Origin: Odiellus spinosus
Taxonomy: Eukaryota > Arthropoda > Arachnida > Opiliones > Phalangiidae
Direction of reading: 5' to 3'
Length of the DNA stretch: 64,000 bases
NCBI GenBank assembly: GCA_963920705.1
Contig: OY987231.1
Coordinates: 23,882,200-23,946,199, forward strand
The notes under the pieces were generated by a model, which had not been told where the DNA came from, ran no database searches, and saw only the letters and a program-made list of their open reading frames with translations. Position numbers and translations under genes: made by a program. Positions 11,134 through 21,367 of this stretch are shown in pieces. Each line of letters begins with the position of its first letter. Position 1 is the stretch's first letter.

Positions 11134-12985
11134 TTAAAAATATTTATTTTATAATTAATTAATCAAAAAACTTCCTGAGAATAAATAGTTCCCGATTCTC
11201 CAGACTCCAGACCAGACGAGGGGGTATTTCTGATAGTAGATAATGAACTAATAGTAGGAAATCTACTGCCCCCTTTAACCCTTGTCTGAACTGTTAATTC
11301 TTTGGGGTCGTAATTCTAATATAGGATTTTCTACTATATCTTCCTACTGCAGCGTTACCCATAACACCTTTCAGTCTTAAACCAACCATGTTCTTTGTTC
11401 CGTGACTTCCGTCGGCTTCGACACCAATTTTACGACGCTTTTATTTGCAAACATTGTAAGTTTAATTCCTATAATTGTTGTAATATTAATTATATTTTGT
11501 AAAATAGTAACCCTTTATTCTTATTTGTTATCTAACAGGTTTATTTATTGCCGCGAAGAAGGTTGTCTTTAGTCGCGAGATTGTAAGATTTTACGTTAAG
11601 CCTTGGTCAATATCTGAGACTGGCTTTGGCTTGAGGATGAGAGCGGCGGCGCCGCACTAGTTTAAAACCCAAGAGCCACGTGACAAAACTGAACTAAAAC
11701 AGGAATAAACCTAAGCCTGGGCCATCGTCTCTCTACAAATGAATTATTAACTGAACATTTTGGACAAGGAGTGACTGAGACCTGTTTGTGAGTAAATAAT
11801 TTTTTTTTTTTCAATAATAGTGGGAAACCTTTAGTTCAAAAAGTGGCGCCCAATCGTCACAGAATGTGGGGTGATGTTCAGTATAGCAAACACCGTCAGT
11901 GGTAATTTTTGGTCAACAAAAACTGGTGAACCAGGTTTCGAAACATCAGGCTGCACGTGTATTGACACCCTGATCTCTCTTCATTACTGTACTGCGTAAG
12001 TGTAGGCTAACAGCCTATTATCGGGATTTAATTTTGAAAAATGGAGCAAACGACATTGAAATCCAATCATTTGATTTCGTTGAAAGTGGAGATCTGTGAA
12101 ATTTGTCAACACTGACTCTGAGTAGCCCGAGTGAAGCCAATAGTTTCCCACTATTAGTGTTTTAATAAGTGAGCAAAAATGCTTATGCCATTTTGCGCTC
12201 TGTAATTTTGCACAGATGTTTTTGCATGATTTTTATCATATTGGACTTTGCAAAGCGCACATTTTTGTAGTCATGATTCTAAGTATTGTGGTTGCCGTTT
12301 GCTAGTAACCTTTGTTATAATTAGAATTCCTGTTATTTTTGTGCCTTTTGCCGCATTCAAAGAGGGTTTACCCTCTTGGATTCAATAGTATAATTTTTAC
12401 CCATTTACTAACCCTGACATTACGGGTTAGGGAAAGCCATCTGGCGAATTGGGAGTGGGTTTTTGATATGCTTTGATATTTTGGGCTTTTTCCAAAAAAT
12501 GTTGCACTTTTTAAGCGGGATTATTAACTTATCCGGTTCCTGCCTTTTTCTGGCAGCATTAAGAACCTTTCTGGAAGTGCTGGCACTGGCTTTAACACCT
12601 CATAATTTTCACCTGATTTAGCAGCTTGCTCGCTTGCACTGAAATATATATGACCAGAACTTAAGTTCTTGATACGACTAATTTCCTCGCATTATTTGTA
12701 GTATTCATATTCGTACCAATCCTTATAGTTGTAAAGAGTTCGTATAGTACAAACCCTGTTGTAGTAGTTTCGTTCCTTGATATTACATTCCGCACTTTGG
12801 TTTTATGGTTTTTGGATTGTCTTTGCCATTTTGGCTTTGCGATACAATTTTTCATCGCACTTTTCGCAATCATTTAATTTTTTTGGCCATGAATTTTCTA
12901 ATATTTCGTAAGAAAGACTCGATATATTAGTCTTATTTGATTTGATCTTTGTTAATCGTTTCAAAGAATCAGCAAATCCCTCGAA
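11134..12985. other. intergenic, CFDP1/vezatin divergent 5' region
   Basis: Holds the 5' regions of both divergent genes. There is an E-box CCACGTGAC at about 11677, a possible 5' UTR donor CATTGTAAGT near 11455 followed by an acceptor near 11538, and a small inverted-repeat element (11812-12160). The minus frame at 12661-12873 has no coding features and is not accepted. Confidence 0.5.
11812..12160. mobile_element. possible small inverted-repeat element
   Basis: The left edge reads AATAGTGGGAAAC and the right edge carries its reverse complement GTTTCCCACTATT, about 320 bases apart, flanked by T-rich sequence. No protein is encoded. Just inside the left edge is TGGCGCCCAATCG (11844), which resembles a tRNA-Lys primer binding site; that reading is weak. 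A clear target duplication was not found. Confidence 0.4.
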
Positions 12986-15007
12986 ATGGCCGAGGAAGAT
13001 AAAGACAATGACACTGTCTTCTTGGAGGGATCTCCTCTTTACGAACTTTTCAAAAACAACGATATTGGATTAGGCGAATTCGAAACCAGTCGGAAATACG
13101 ACGAAAGTGTTACGCAACCTTTGTTGAATATTGAAACTGACTCTAATCTTACTACGCCTTCGTGGCTGGAATACGTTAAAGATAATGTAAAACGTCTTTT
13201 TCGTTATTTCGTATTAGAAGAACCAATTGATAATTGGCCCATTTACGAAACCGTGACTAATTTATTGATTGAAAGTAAACTTTTACATTCGGAAGATCAG
13301 GCCCTTTTGAAAGGCTTCTTAGAAGAGTATATCTTTAAAAATCGTCCAATTTCTACAGTTAAAAGTAGTTTTTATTATATAAGAAAACGAACAATTAACG
13401 CGTCAATATTTTTCTCATTGCTGATATTATTAACGGTATATTTTCCCTGTTTGGAGAGTTTCTCCGTAATATGGTACTCGCAGGGTCTACTTTTGCTCTT
13501 ATGGATAATGGTCCCTTATTGCTACATGAAGAACCAACGCGAGTTTAGGTACCATCGTCGAATTGATTTTATATCCAAACTCGAATTATTCTTACCTAAT
13601 TTGAAAGAATTTTGGAAAGTGACCCGTAAAAGTTTACGCGTAATACAAGAATCCGAAGTAATTGCTCGCGGTTTGACCTTCGTTTCGGTTCGGAATACGT
13701 CTTTGGAATTAAATTCTGTTTTACCATCGCGTCACCGAGAGAAACAGTGTCCGGAATTGCGTTCTTCGGTATTCAAACATTGTAGTAAACACTTTTTCGC
13801 GTGTCGAGACGCGACTGCTTGTTTGTTAAAAATATTTCCACTGACTGAAGGGTTCGATATGGAATCGCATTATTTATCAAACATGAAATTAGAAGAATTA
13901 GGACCACTGGTTCGGGTTAACGTTGATAGTAAAGAAATGTTAGAAATAACCGAACATTTTTCTACCCCCGCTTTGAAAGCTATGATAGAGTTAACCCGCG
14001 CTCAAGAATCTGAGCTTTTACGACGGATAGCTTTTTGTTTTCTATCCGATAATAATACTATCCGAATTTATGATGAAGTAATTAAACTTACTAACTTAAT
14101 TTTGGTTAATTTAAACTCCGCTAAATCTGGATTAGATAAAATACTACTTTATTACTCTTTATTGGGTAGGAATAACGAATTTAAGCGGGAACCTAGTACC
14201 AAACGCGAAGGAGATGACCCGATTCAATCTTTTAGAACGTCTGTTCGTAGTTTGAGCCTACACCTACAAGCTTCCTTAGTCAGACTTCAAGATTTAGAAA
14301 ATTATTTAGAAGTAAATGAAAACGAAGAATTTTCCGTTTTAAAGGATATAGTAGGAAGTTTAGGAACCCAATACCTGACCGAGGTCAAATCGGAGCTAGA
14401 AGCCGCTACAGTTTGTTACGAAGATAGTTTAGTTAGATCTTTACATATTATCGAAGGAATACCCTTGAAAAACACCACCCCTTCTCCCATAACCGATATG
14501 GATACTGATTTAATAAAGAGTAATAAGTCTTCGATACCACCCATAAATTTACTAGAAATGGGGGATCCCGTAGTCGAAGATCAAGTTTTTGAAGGTTCAG
14601 CCGAATATTCGCCAGATAATGAGGAAAGCTACGATGATTTACTCCCACCTTTATCTAAGAAAGCCCCGAGAATACTTTTAAACGAGCTTAAAACCGTATT
14701 AGCCGTTAAAGCTGAAGAACGTAAAGTTAGGGAAGCTAAAGTCCTAGGAATTGACCCGTCAGAGATACCCGATACCCAAATATTAACCCCGGATAAGCCC
14801 GCAAATACTGTTAATGATTCCCAGTCTCGCGCTAAGACTGAACGAACTCTTCTGTCAAAGGAAACTTTAGAAGAATTGAAAATAAAAGCAACATCGGGTA
14901 GTTCTTCGTTTATGACTTCAATCGCCGCCCAGGCCGCTTTAAGGTCGCAAACCTTTGGTGGTGTTAATTGTAACGAAGATATAATCGCCGATAGTGACTC
15001 GGAATGA
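12986..15007 (+). CDS. VEZT: vezatin
   Basis: One uninterrupted frame of 673 residues. It matches vezatin along its length: N-terminal DTVFLEGSPLYELF, a hydrophobic hairpin at about residues 135-180 (IFFSLLILLTVYF, GLLLLLWIMVPY), the vezatin core with LRVIQESEVIARGLTFV and SLPALK-like FSTPALKAMIEL, the helical segment SVRSLSLHLQASLVRLQDLE, and the conserved C-terminus (SFMTSIAAQAALRSQTFG). Vezatin is a membrane protein of adherens junctions that binds myosin VIIA and catenin complexes; in insects it also works with dynein on endosomes. It is somewhat shorter than the human protein (about 780). The lack of any intron is notable because most neighbours are rich in introns. Convergent with the receptor gene downstream. 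Confidence 0.9.
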   Translation: MAEEDKDNDTVFLEGSPLYELFKNNDIGLGEFETSRKYDESVTQPLLNIETDSNLTTPSWLEYVKDNVKRLFRYFVLEEPIDNWPIYETVTNLLIESKLLHSEDQALLKGFLEEYIFKNRPISTVKSSFYYIRKRTINASIFFSLLILLTVYFPCLESFSVIWYSQGLLLLLWIMVPYCYMKNQREFRYHRRIDFISKLELFLPNLKEFWKVTRKSLRVIQESEVIARGLTFVSVRNTSLELNSVLPSRHREKQCPELRSSVFKHCSKHFFACRDATACLLKIFPLTEGFDMESHYLSNMKLEELGPLVRVNVDSKEMLEITEHFSTPALKAMIELTRAQESELLRRIAFCFLSDNNTIRIYDEVIKLTNLILVNLNSAKSGLDKILLYYSLLGRNNEFKREPSTKREGDDPIQSFRTSVRSLSLHLQASLVRLQDLENYLEVNENEEFSVLKDIVGSLGTQYLTEVKSELEAATVCYEDSLVRSLHIIEGIPLKNTTPSPITDMDTDLIKSNKSSIPPINLLEMGDPVVEDQVFEGSAEYSPDNEESYDDLLPPLSKKAPRILLNELKTVLAVKAEERKVREAKVLGIDPSEIPDTQILTPDKPANTVNDSQSRAKTERTLLSKETLEELKIKATSGSSSFMTSIAAQAALRSQTFGGVNCNEDIIADSDSE

Positions 15008-15055
15008 TCGTGAAATTAGCATTTTAGTTAAAAACGCGTTACGGATTAATTTTAT

Positions 15056-15219
15056 CTTTAAAATGAGTCCAATTACGTCAAAATCGGTTCATAAATAATG
15101 AAGTTGCGAATTTTTTATAAAAAGAAAATTTGACGATGACGTCATGGTGGAGTTTAAAAATTTCTAACTTCGTTGTTTATGGTCCGATTTTGACGCGACT
15201 AGTTTCATTTTAAAGGTGT
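15056..15219. mobile_element. inverted-repeat element, family D copy 1
   Basis: About 160 bases with inverted ends: CTTTAAAATGAGTCC with CGTCAAAATCGG on the left and the complementary CCGATTTTGACG with CATTTTAAAG on the right. Similar elements lie at 20299-20622 and 22040-22200. It sits between the convergent vezatin and receptor genes; a related half-copy continues to about 15370. Confidence 0.65.
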
Positions 15220-15405
15220 AGTCGCGTTCTGTCCGAATTCGTTAACCTTTTGTATCTTTACAAAATAAGCCAACTAACCCAAAGAGCTTACGCCTAAGAT
15301 GACGTCACTGTTTAGTTTAACTTTTTCGTTTATTGTCCAATTTGGACTCGGTTTCTTTCTTTTTAAGGTAGTAGCGATTTGTTAAAAATTATTCAACTAC
15401 TACCG

Positions 15406-18400
15406 TCATATTGTACTTTTATTAATAACAACTGACCAGTAAATAACGTTGAATATGAGAAATAAACTTGGGAAGATAAATCGACATTTTTTATCAATGT
15501 TATTAGCGATATCTTGGGGATTTTTGGGTAACAACCAAGCCAACCCGCAATTTTCTATATTATCAGAGTTTGTCATTGAAACGACCGACGCTTTCCTACT
15601 CGAAGGACTAAAATGACCGTTACCGTTTTTCGCTTCGGGTCCCGGTATATAAAATTTGAAACCTTTACCCGTTTGATAAAGATTTTCGTCCGCGACTGTG
15701 AACTTGCAATCTTTGCCTCTGGCTTCCATGTTATTATTGTTATTCACCTGCAATGATATCCCACTTTAAAGCCACGCATTACCTTCTATTTTAGACCTCA
15801 ACTTGAGTTCTTCCGTGCCAGTTTCGTGGTCCACTTAATTTTTTGCTCGTTCTTCCATGGGTCATCTTTTTTGATACCAAATAGCTAATAGAGCGAGTTA
15901 GAAGGTCCGTTTACTCGGATTGGGACAGGAGGAAGAAACACTTCTCTACTTCAGCGTCAAAACGACACGAATTTGGCAAAAGATTACCGCTATTTAAAGG
16001 GACTATCCGAGATTTTTATATCCCATTTAAAGGCCCTATCTGCTCTGAAAGGTGCCTCTTTAAAATGCTCTTCCCTTAGGCCTAGCTTTGACTGTACAAT
16101 TTGTTTTGTACAACGTCGTCTGCTAAGCCAGAAAAAGTGACTTTAAAGGGGATTGGAAAATAGCGGATGGTCCCTTTAAAGTCACTTTCTTTTCTAGCTT
16201 AGCGGACGACGTTGACCATATCAAATTGTACTGTCAAAGTTAGGATGTTTGCGTAAGGAAAAAACATTTAAAAGGGTGCAATTTCAGAGCAGATAGTCCC
16301 TTTAAAGGCCCTTTAAAATCCTTTTCCCCTTATGGACACATCCTAACTTTGACTGTACAATTGCTTCGTCTGCTAAGCTAGAAAGGGGTTAAGGTTCACC
16401 GAGTGTTGTAGCAGTTGTTCGTGGCTGTTGTAGCAGGAATCAGTTGTAAATTTCGTCGTTTTGACGATGAAGTAGGGGATATTTTCGAAACCCCCTTCTC
16501 CTATATTCCAACCCGAGTAAAATGACCCTGTACCAACCAACCGGCATGGAAGCGTATTTAATTGTTGTTTGGCGTAGTACCATTTGTGAGATATTGAAAA
16601 TACTGGATAAGGAATTTCGACTAGATTTGTTTGAGTAGAGGTCAGCCATGGAACTGTTTCTCGTTAAAGCCCCGTTACTTTTTTTTCGTTTTTCTTTGCA
16701 ATAAATGAAATTGACCACGGCGTATTCGATCAAAGACGCGAATACGAAAGCTAGAACAAAAATATAAACGTATTTGACTTTCACTTGGCTTGACGCGTTT
16801 AAATTCCGCCCTTACCGGTGCAAGCGAAATTCCAAACGTCTAAGGCGCTGATATAAGAATATATCGGCAGTTTTTCCCGAATTGATTTAAAACTAGTGAC
16901 CAGGGTCAACATTGAGGTAATTCCTATGGTCACTCTGGCCGGAGCGGCTTGTATGTCCACGAAGAAAGACGTCCACGATGTAAAGACGAATAGAGCGCTA
17001 GGCATGTACGCTTCCAATAAGAAATGTTCGAATTCTCGGGACAAATGAAATTTTACAGACAAATGACTAAAATTTCCTGTCGGTAGAAATTTTAATCTAT
17101 CGTATCAAAAGAGACGTAACTTCCGGTTTAAAAAACTCGTACCTGTCCTTTCGTATTTTTTGGTTTCGTTGTGTTGAAGTGTGCTGCGAATTAGTTCGAA
17201 TCCAGGCATCTCAAACTCGTCCAACTTAATGGCGTCCTTCCTTGACCAAACTAATTTCACGTTTTCATCCGAAAGAACGTCTAAATTAATTGAACAAGGT
17301 CATTAAGGTATTGTTTGTTCAACGAGTATACCAGGTATTACGAGGCTTTACTCTTTTCAATTTCAACTTTTCGTTATATATATTTGACCGATACTTACTG
17401 CTTTCCAATTCAATAATGCAAGTCTGGACATCCAAGGGATAGTAATGGTACTTCATATTGCACCCTAGTCTAAGTAGCGCCCTGTTTTTGGAGGTTAAAG
17501 TTAGAAATTTCAAACAATAATTGGGGTCCGAATAACGTACCTCATGCTAAGCAAGACATTTCCCGTTTCGCTTATTTGTATTAAAACTGATCCTTTTATG
17601 AAATTATTAAGGGACCCGTGTCCCTTGTCGTTTACGACCGTTATTGATGGTATCCATATCCTTTCGGCGTGCCAGTGGTCACCGACCAATAAGATTTCGT
17701 TATTAGATGATAGAGTCGTAGGCGTTTCTATTTCGCTACCATTGAAAGCCAGTCTGTCATCTTGCCAACGTAATCTTAATAACGTAGTCACTTGATATTC
17801 CTATAAAATACTAAATTGCTTAAAGGAATAATGAAATTGTTTTTTAATCGGTGCCAAATCAAAGGAAAAACTTAAAGATCCGGGAGAAAAATCGTATTTG
17901 CCCAAAATTAATAAGTAGAATTATAATTTCCTTACCTTTCATTTTGATAAAATTTCACAAAATCAAAATCAAATCACGGATAGAAAAAAATTGGTTAGGG
18001 AAATTATTTAGAAATGGTTAGGGAAAACCCGAGAAAGTCAGGGAATCTCGATTTTTGTACGAACGCGTTTGAAAGTGACAGATGTTTTTAATTTGAACTT
18101 TTGAACTTACCGATCTGAGGTCGTCCATCGAAGCTAGCCCGAATAAATATAAACTAACGTTGATTTTAACTGGTCCTAAATAATTAAATATAAGTTATTA
18201 AAATAATTTGTTAAGACTAATTACGTCTTACCATCTTCTTCGATCCGATTAAACGGTCGAATCCGTAGATTATAGATAGATCTGTTGGTTAAACTTAAAA
18301 ATATTTCTTCTTGATTATCCCTTAATTGTTTAGATTCAACTTTCATCCAACTAACGCTGTTAAAGAGAATCGATTAGATTAGATAAATCAATTACGCTTT

Positions 18401-18537
18401 CTCAACACGGAAAGTTGAAAGGTCAAATAAAGCGCGCGATATCCTCCACGGAGAACTGAGGATATATTTACATTTTAGGGTCAATAGAAAACTCCTTACC
18501 ATACGCACGCGATAATGCATGCCAATATTTTGGTCAT
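15406..18537 (-). CDS. Cys-loop ligand-gated anion channel subunit
   Basis: Nine exons: 18500-18537, 18232-18356, 18111-18175, 17541-17800, 17399-17481, 17143-17280, 16816-17076, 16581-16750, 15406-15747; phases agree and give 493 residues. The first exon encodes a signal peptide (MTKILACIIACV). The 15-residue Cys-loop is present (CNMKYHYYPLDVQTC). M2 begins PARVTIGITSMLTLVT; the Pro-Ala-Arg entry marks chloride-selective channels. M3 is ALDVWNFACTAFVFASLIEY and M4 FIFPSLFLIFNVIYW in the last exon. Loop C lacks the second cysteine pair of glutamate- and glycine-gated channels, so the ligand is not assigned. The M3-M4 loop joins two exons; the donor at 16581 is the one phase-0 choice that restores M4. 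Without splicing the frame would stop at 16440. Confidence 0.88.
16002..16390. mobile_element. family A inverted-repeat elements, tandem/nested copies
   Basis: Inside the last intron of the receptor gene. Repeats of the motifs TTTAAAGGGACTATC, CTTAGCAGACGACGTTGACC (or its complement), GTACAGTCAAAGCTAG and CAGATAG.CCTTTAAAGG occur in both orientations, as two or three copies joined head-to-head. See the single copies at 41242, 52403, 59372 and 61526. Confidence 0.85.
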
Positions 18538-19689
18538 CCTCCTTAAGAGGCGAAATTAATATTGCTCGATTTATACCCGATACTTGACTGCGAAATACCA
18601 ATTTACCCTTTTTAAAGTATAAGCGCGTCGAAGATGCTGTAAAATATCATTTAATGATAAGTTGATAACGGGTCGGATATGATATTTAAAAGTACTCGAA
18701 CTTTACGTAATTATGACAATAAACACGAGGGGATGCTGCCTGGTAAAGGTCTTGCCGCGGCTTACTTTACATCTTATCTAAACCCACTCGAAAAACGGTA
18801 ATCCCTAAATTTATACGACTACCCCTAAATCAATTTAAAAAAGAAAAAAATATATTTTTTTATTATACCGATTCGTCTTTAACCGTTTCTAAAGTCATTA
18901 AGATTAATTACTAATTAGCTTCTCATTTCGTAATCTTACTTACGATTACTTTCTAGCCGGATGTTTGTTAGAATGGTGTTTTAGAAACGCTGTTACGTAG
19001 CGAAGTTACTGTCTCGGGTTGGATATTGACCTCTGGGAATAGTTAAGCGAGTTATTGGTAATTTTAATACTTAAACCCTTCAACTGGTTAAGATCAACTC
19101 GTTAGATCTTAGACGAAGGGTATTATCTCGAATAAGTAATTTTATCATTCGAAACGATTAAATTAAGCCCTATTTTGTTGATAACACTGTAATACAGTAA
19201 TAAACAAGATGGTCAAGTCCTTAGTATAACCACACCCCTTGTGACTGTAAATGCCTTAATGGGGTTTGAAGGCCCCAACGGAGGCCCAAGCGTTCACCAA
19301 CGTATATTTGCTAGAGTTGATCAAATTATTCTTATAATTTTTTGGGAGCGCGTTGAAATGAAAAGTAAAACCGACGTCACGCGTATGTAGAAAATAGCCT
19401 CGGCAGTATATTTTTATTTTAAAATCAGTTTTATTTCATAATAAAAAGAAAAATTTTATAATTTTCTTCACCGAAATCAATTTTATCGGAGCAAAAATAT
19501 GTGCGTTCGTTTTTTTTTCTCTTTTGTACAATTTTGTGATATTTTTAAAAATTCCCGTAATAATTTAGCAGTTATTTATAATTAGCTTATTTAATAACAA
19601 TTTTAACTTAATAATATCGTATTATCCAATATCAAAATTCGTAATTTATTTCGGAAAAGTAATTATCACTATCCGCCATTTTTTCACGT

Positions 19690-19906
19690 AAGCTTTCTGA
19701 TTCGTTAGCTTTCAATGGCGTCATAATGGGCCTACTCTTTGTAATTGGCTGTGACGTATTTGTCCTCGTGGTCCGTGATAGTTGAGAAATAGGACTTCGG
19801 CGCGTATTTCTAACCTATCAGGGCCTTTAGGGGCAAATACGTCACCGCCAATTAGAAAACTTAGGAGCGTAATGACGCGATTAAAGGCTAACGAATCAGA
19901 AAGCTT
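19690..19906. mobile_element. 217-bp element with ~70-bp inverted ends
   Basis: Left arm AAGCTTTCTGATTCGTTAGC, then GGCGTCAT, TAATTGGC and GTGACGTATTTG; the right arm is the complement in reverse order, ending GCTAACGAATCAGAAAGCTT. The arms pair for about 70 bases with few mismatches. No coding capacity. Likely a MITE or a foldback element; only one copy was recognised in the window. Confidence 0.8.
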
Positions 19907-20298
19907 GGGACGCTACTAGGCAAAATTACTTTCTGAAAAACGGAAATTCTTTCCCTCGTTTTTATCAATAAAGAGTTTGATAATGGAACGAAGAACGCGT
20001 ACGCCTAATTACCTTTGATAGAACAAATCTAACCACGTGACCAACGCGTCGTAGAAGGTTCGTTCGATTTCAAACTCTTTAAAAACAAAAATACTCCTTA
20101 TCAAATTAGATTACATTTTCCAAAAATAGTTTACAGCATTATCTTTATCATATTCGTTCTTTTAAAAACTTCATTCCCGTCTTTTTCCTAAAATATATTT
20201 ACCCGCATTTGAAAATACTCTTCTTTTAATTCAATTTCATTTGACCCTGCCTCGATGCCGATTAAAACTTAATTTTAACTAATCAATAGAAAAAAATC

Positions 20299-20622
20299 TT
20301 CAAAATGAGATAAATTCTGTCAAAATTGGACCACAAATATCCCAGTTAAAAAATTCTTACTTTTTCTAATTAACAAATAAGAATATTAAAAAAAAAAAAA
20401 AAAACTAGAGGAAAATTTAAAAATCGAATAATTAAATTCATGGAACGATATTTTAAAAATCAATTTTATATTAAAAAATAATAAACTATTAATTTTGTTT
20501 CACAAAATAAATTTTTGGAAAAATATCAAATTAATATAATATTAAAAATAATTTACGTAAAGAATGGAAAATATTTAATTTTTTATTATTGTCCAATTTT
20601 GATGTAATTTGACCGATTTTAA
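20299..20622. mobile_element. inverted-repeat element, family D copy 2
   Basis: Left end CAAAATGAGATAAATTCTGT then CAAAATTGGACCAC; right end GTCCAATTTTGATG then GACCGATTTTAAAG. Ends resemble the copies at 15056 and 22040; the interior is AT-rich and non-coding. Confidence 0.5.
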
Positions 20623-21367
20623 AGCTTAAAACCTTTCCCAGAAAGGTAAATACTACAATTTCTACTTTTCTGGATAGGTTTCGAGCTATTATTAATACTT
20701 AAAACAGATTTAAATAAAACAATCGAATTTAAATATAATTTAAACTTACAAAATAACGATTAATTTTTAATTACGGATTAAGTAACTCCTAATCTTCGTT
20801 CGATTTCTATCAACTTACTAAATTATACGATTGATGTTAAAATAATAATATCCAAAGCTCTAGCCGCGAGGGGTAGATATCACTTCATTTGAGTTTTTAC
20901 AATTAAATCTTATAATCTAATAACGTGGAAGGTAGGGCAATTATTTTTAATCCATTAATTTAATCACGATTTAATCTCGCTGGAGTGACAACTGCCCCTC
21001 GCGCTGCCCAGTACCTTATCTATAATAATTAAAAATTAATAATATTTATAATTATATAATTTCAATTTTAATTGTTTAATATAAAAAATGCGATTTTGTT
21101 CATTTTAGGCTATTTAAATTCCCCCCCAAACCTTCCCATATATAATTTGTAGGTATATTATAAAATGTTTTTGAAATGGTCGATAAATTTCACTTGTTAA
21201 AGAAAAGGGGCCTATAAAACCCCCTCCCACCCTTAAATGTTCTTTATTGTTTATTGCTTTTTAGTTCTGGATTTAGTTCTTTTCGTATCGATCCACCATT
21301 TCGCCTCTAAATACCTCCTTAGACGCTTTTTTTTTTAATATCGAGGTTAAGCCTTTGTTTTGTTTAA

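Larger units (their letters stand above)
18538..21367. other. intergenic, receptor to coiled-coil gene
   Basis: Both flanking genes are on the minus strand. This AT-rich stretch carries the receptor promoter and two inverted-repeat elements (19690-19906 and 20299-20622). No coding frame was seen. Confidence 0.5.

Noticed and set aside
12661-12873. 70-codon minus frame upstream of vezatin
   Set aside because: No protein features and no promoter; typical of chance frames in this composition.
16440-16580. Receptor ending at the stop codon at 16440 without M4
   Set aside because: A donor at 16580 joins in phase to the exon 15406-15747 that encodes a proper M4 segment; unspliced read-through would remove M4.
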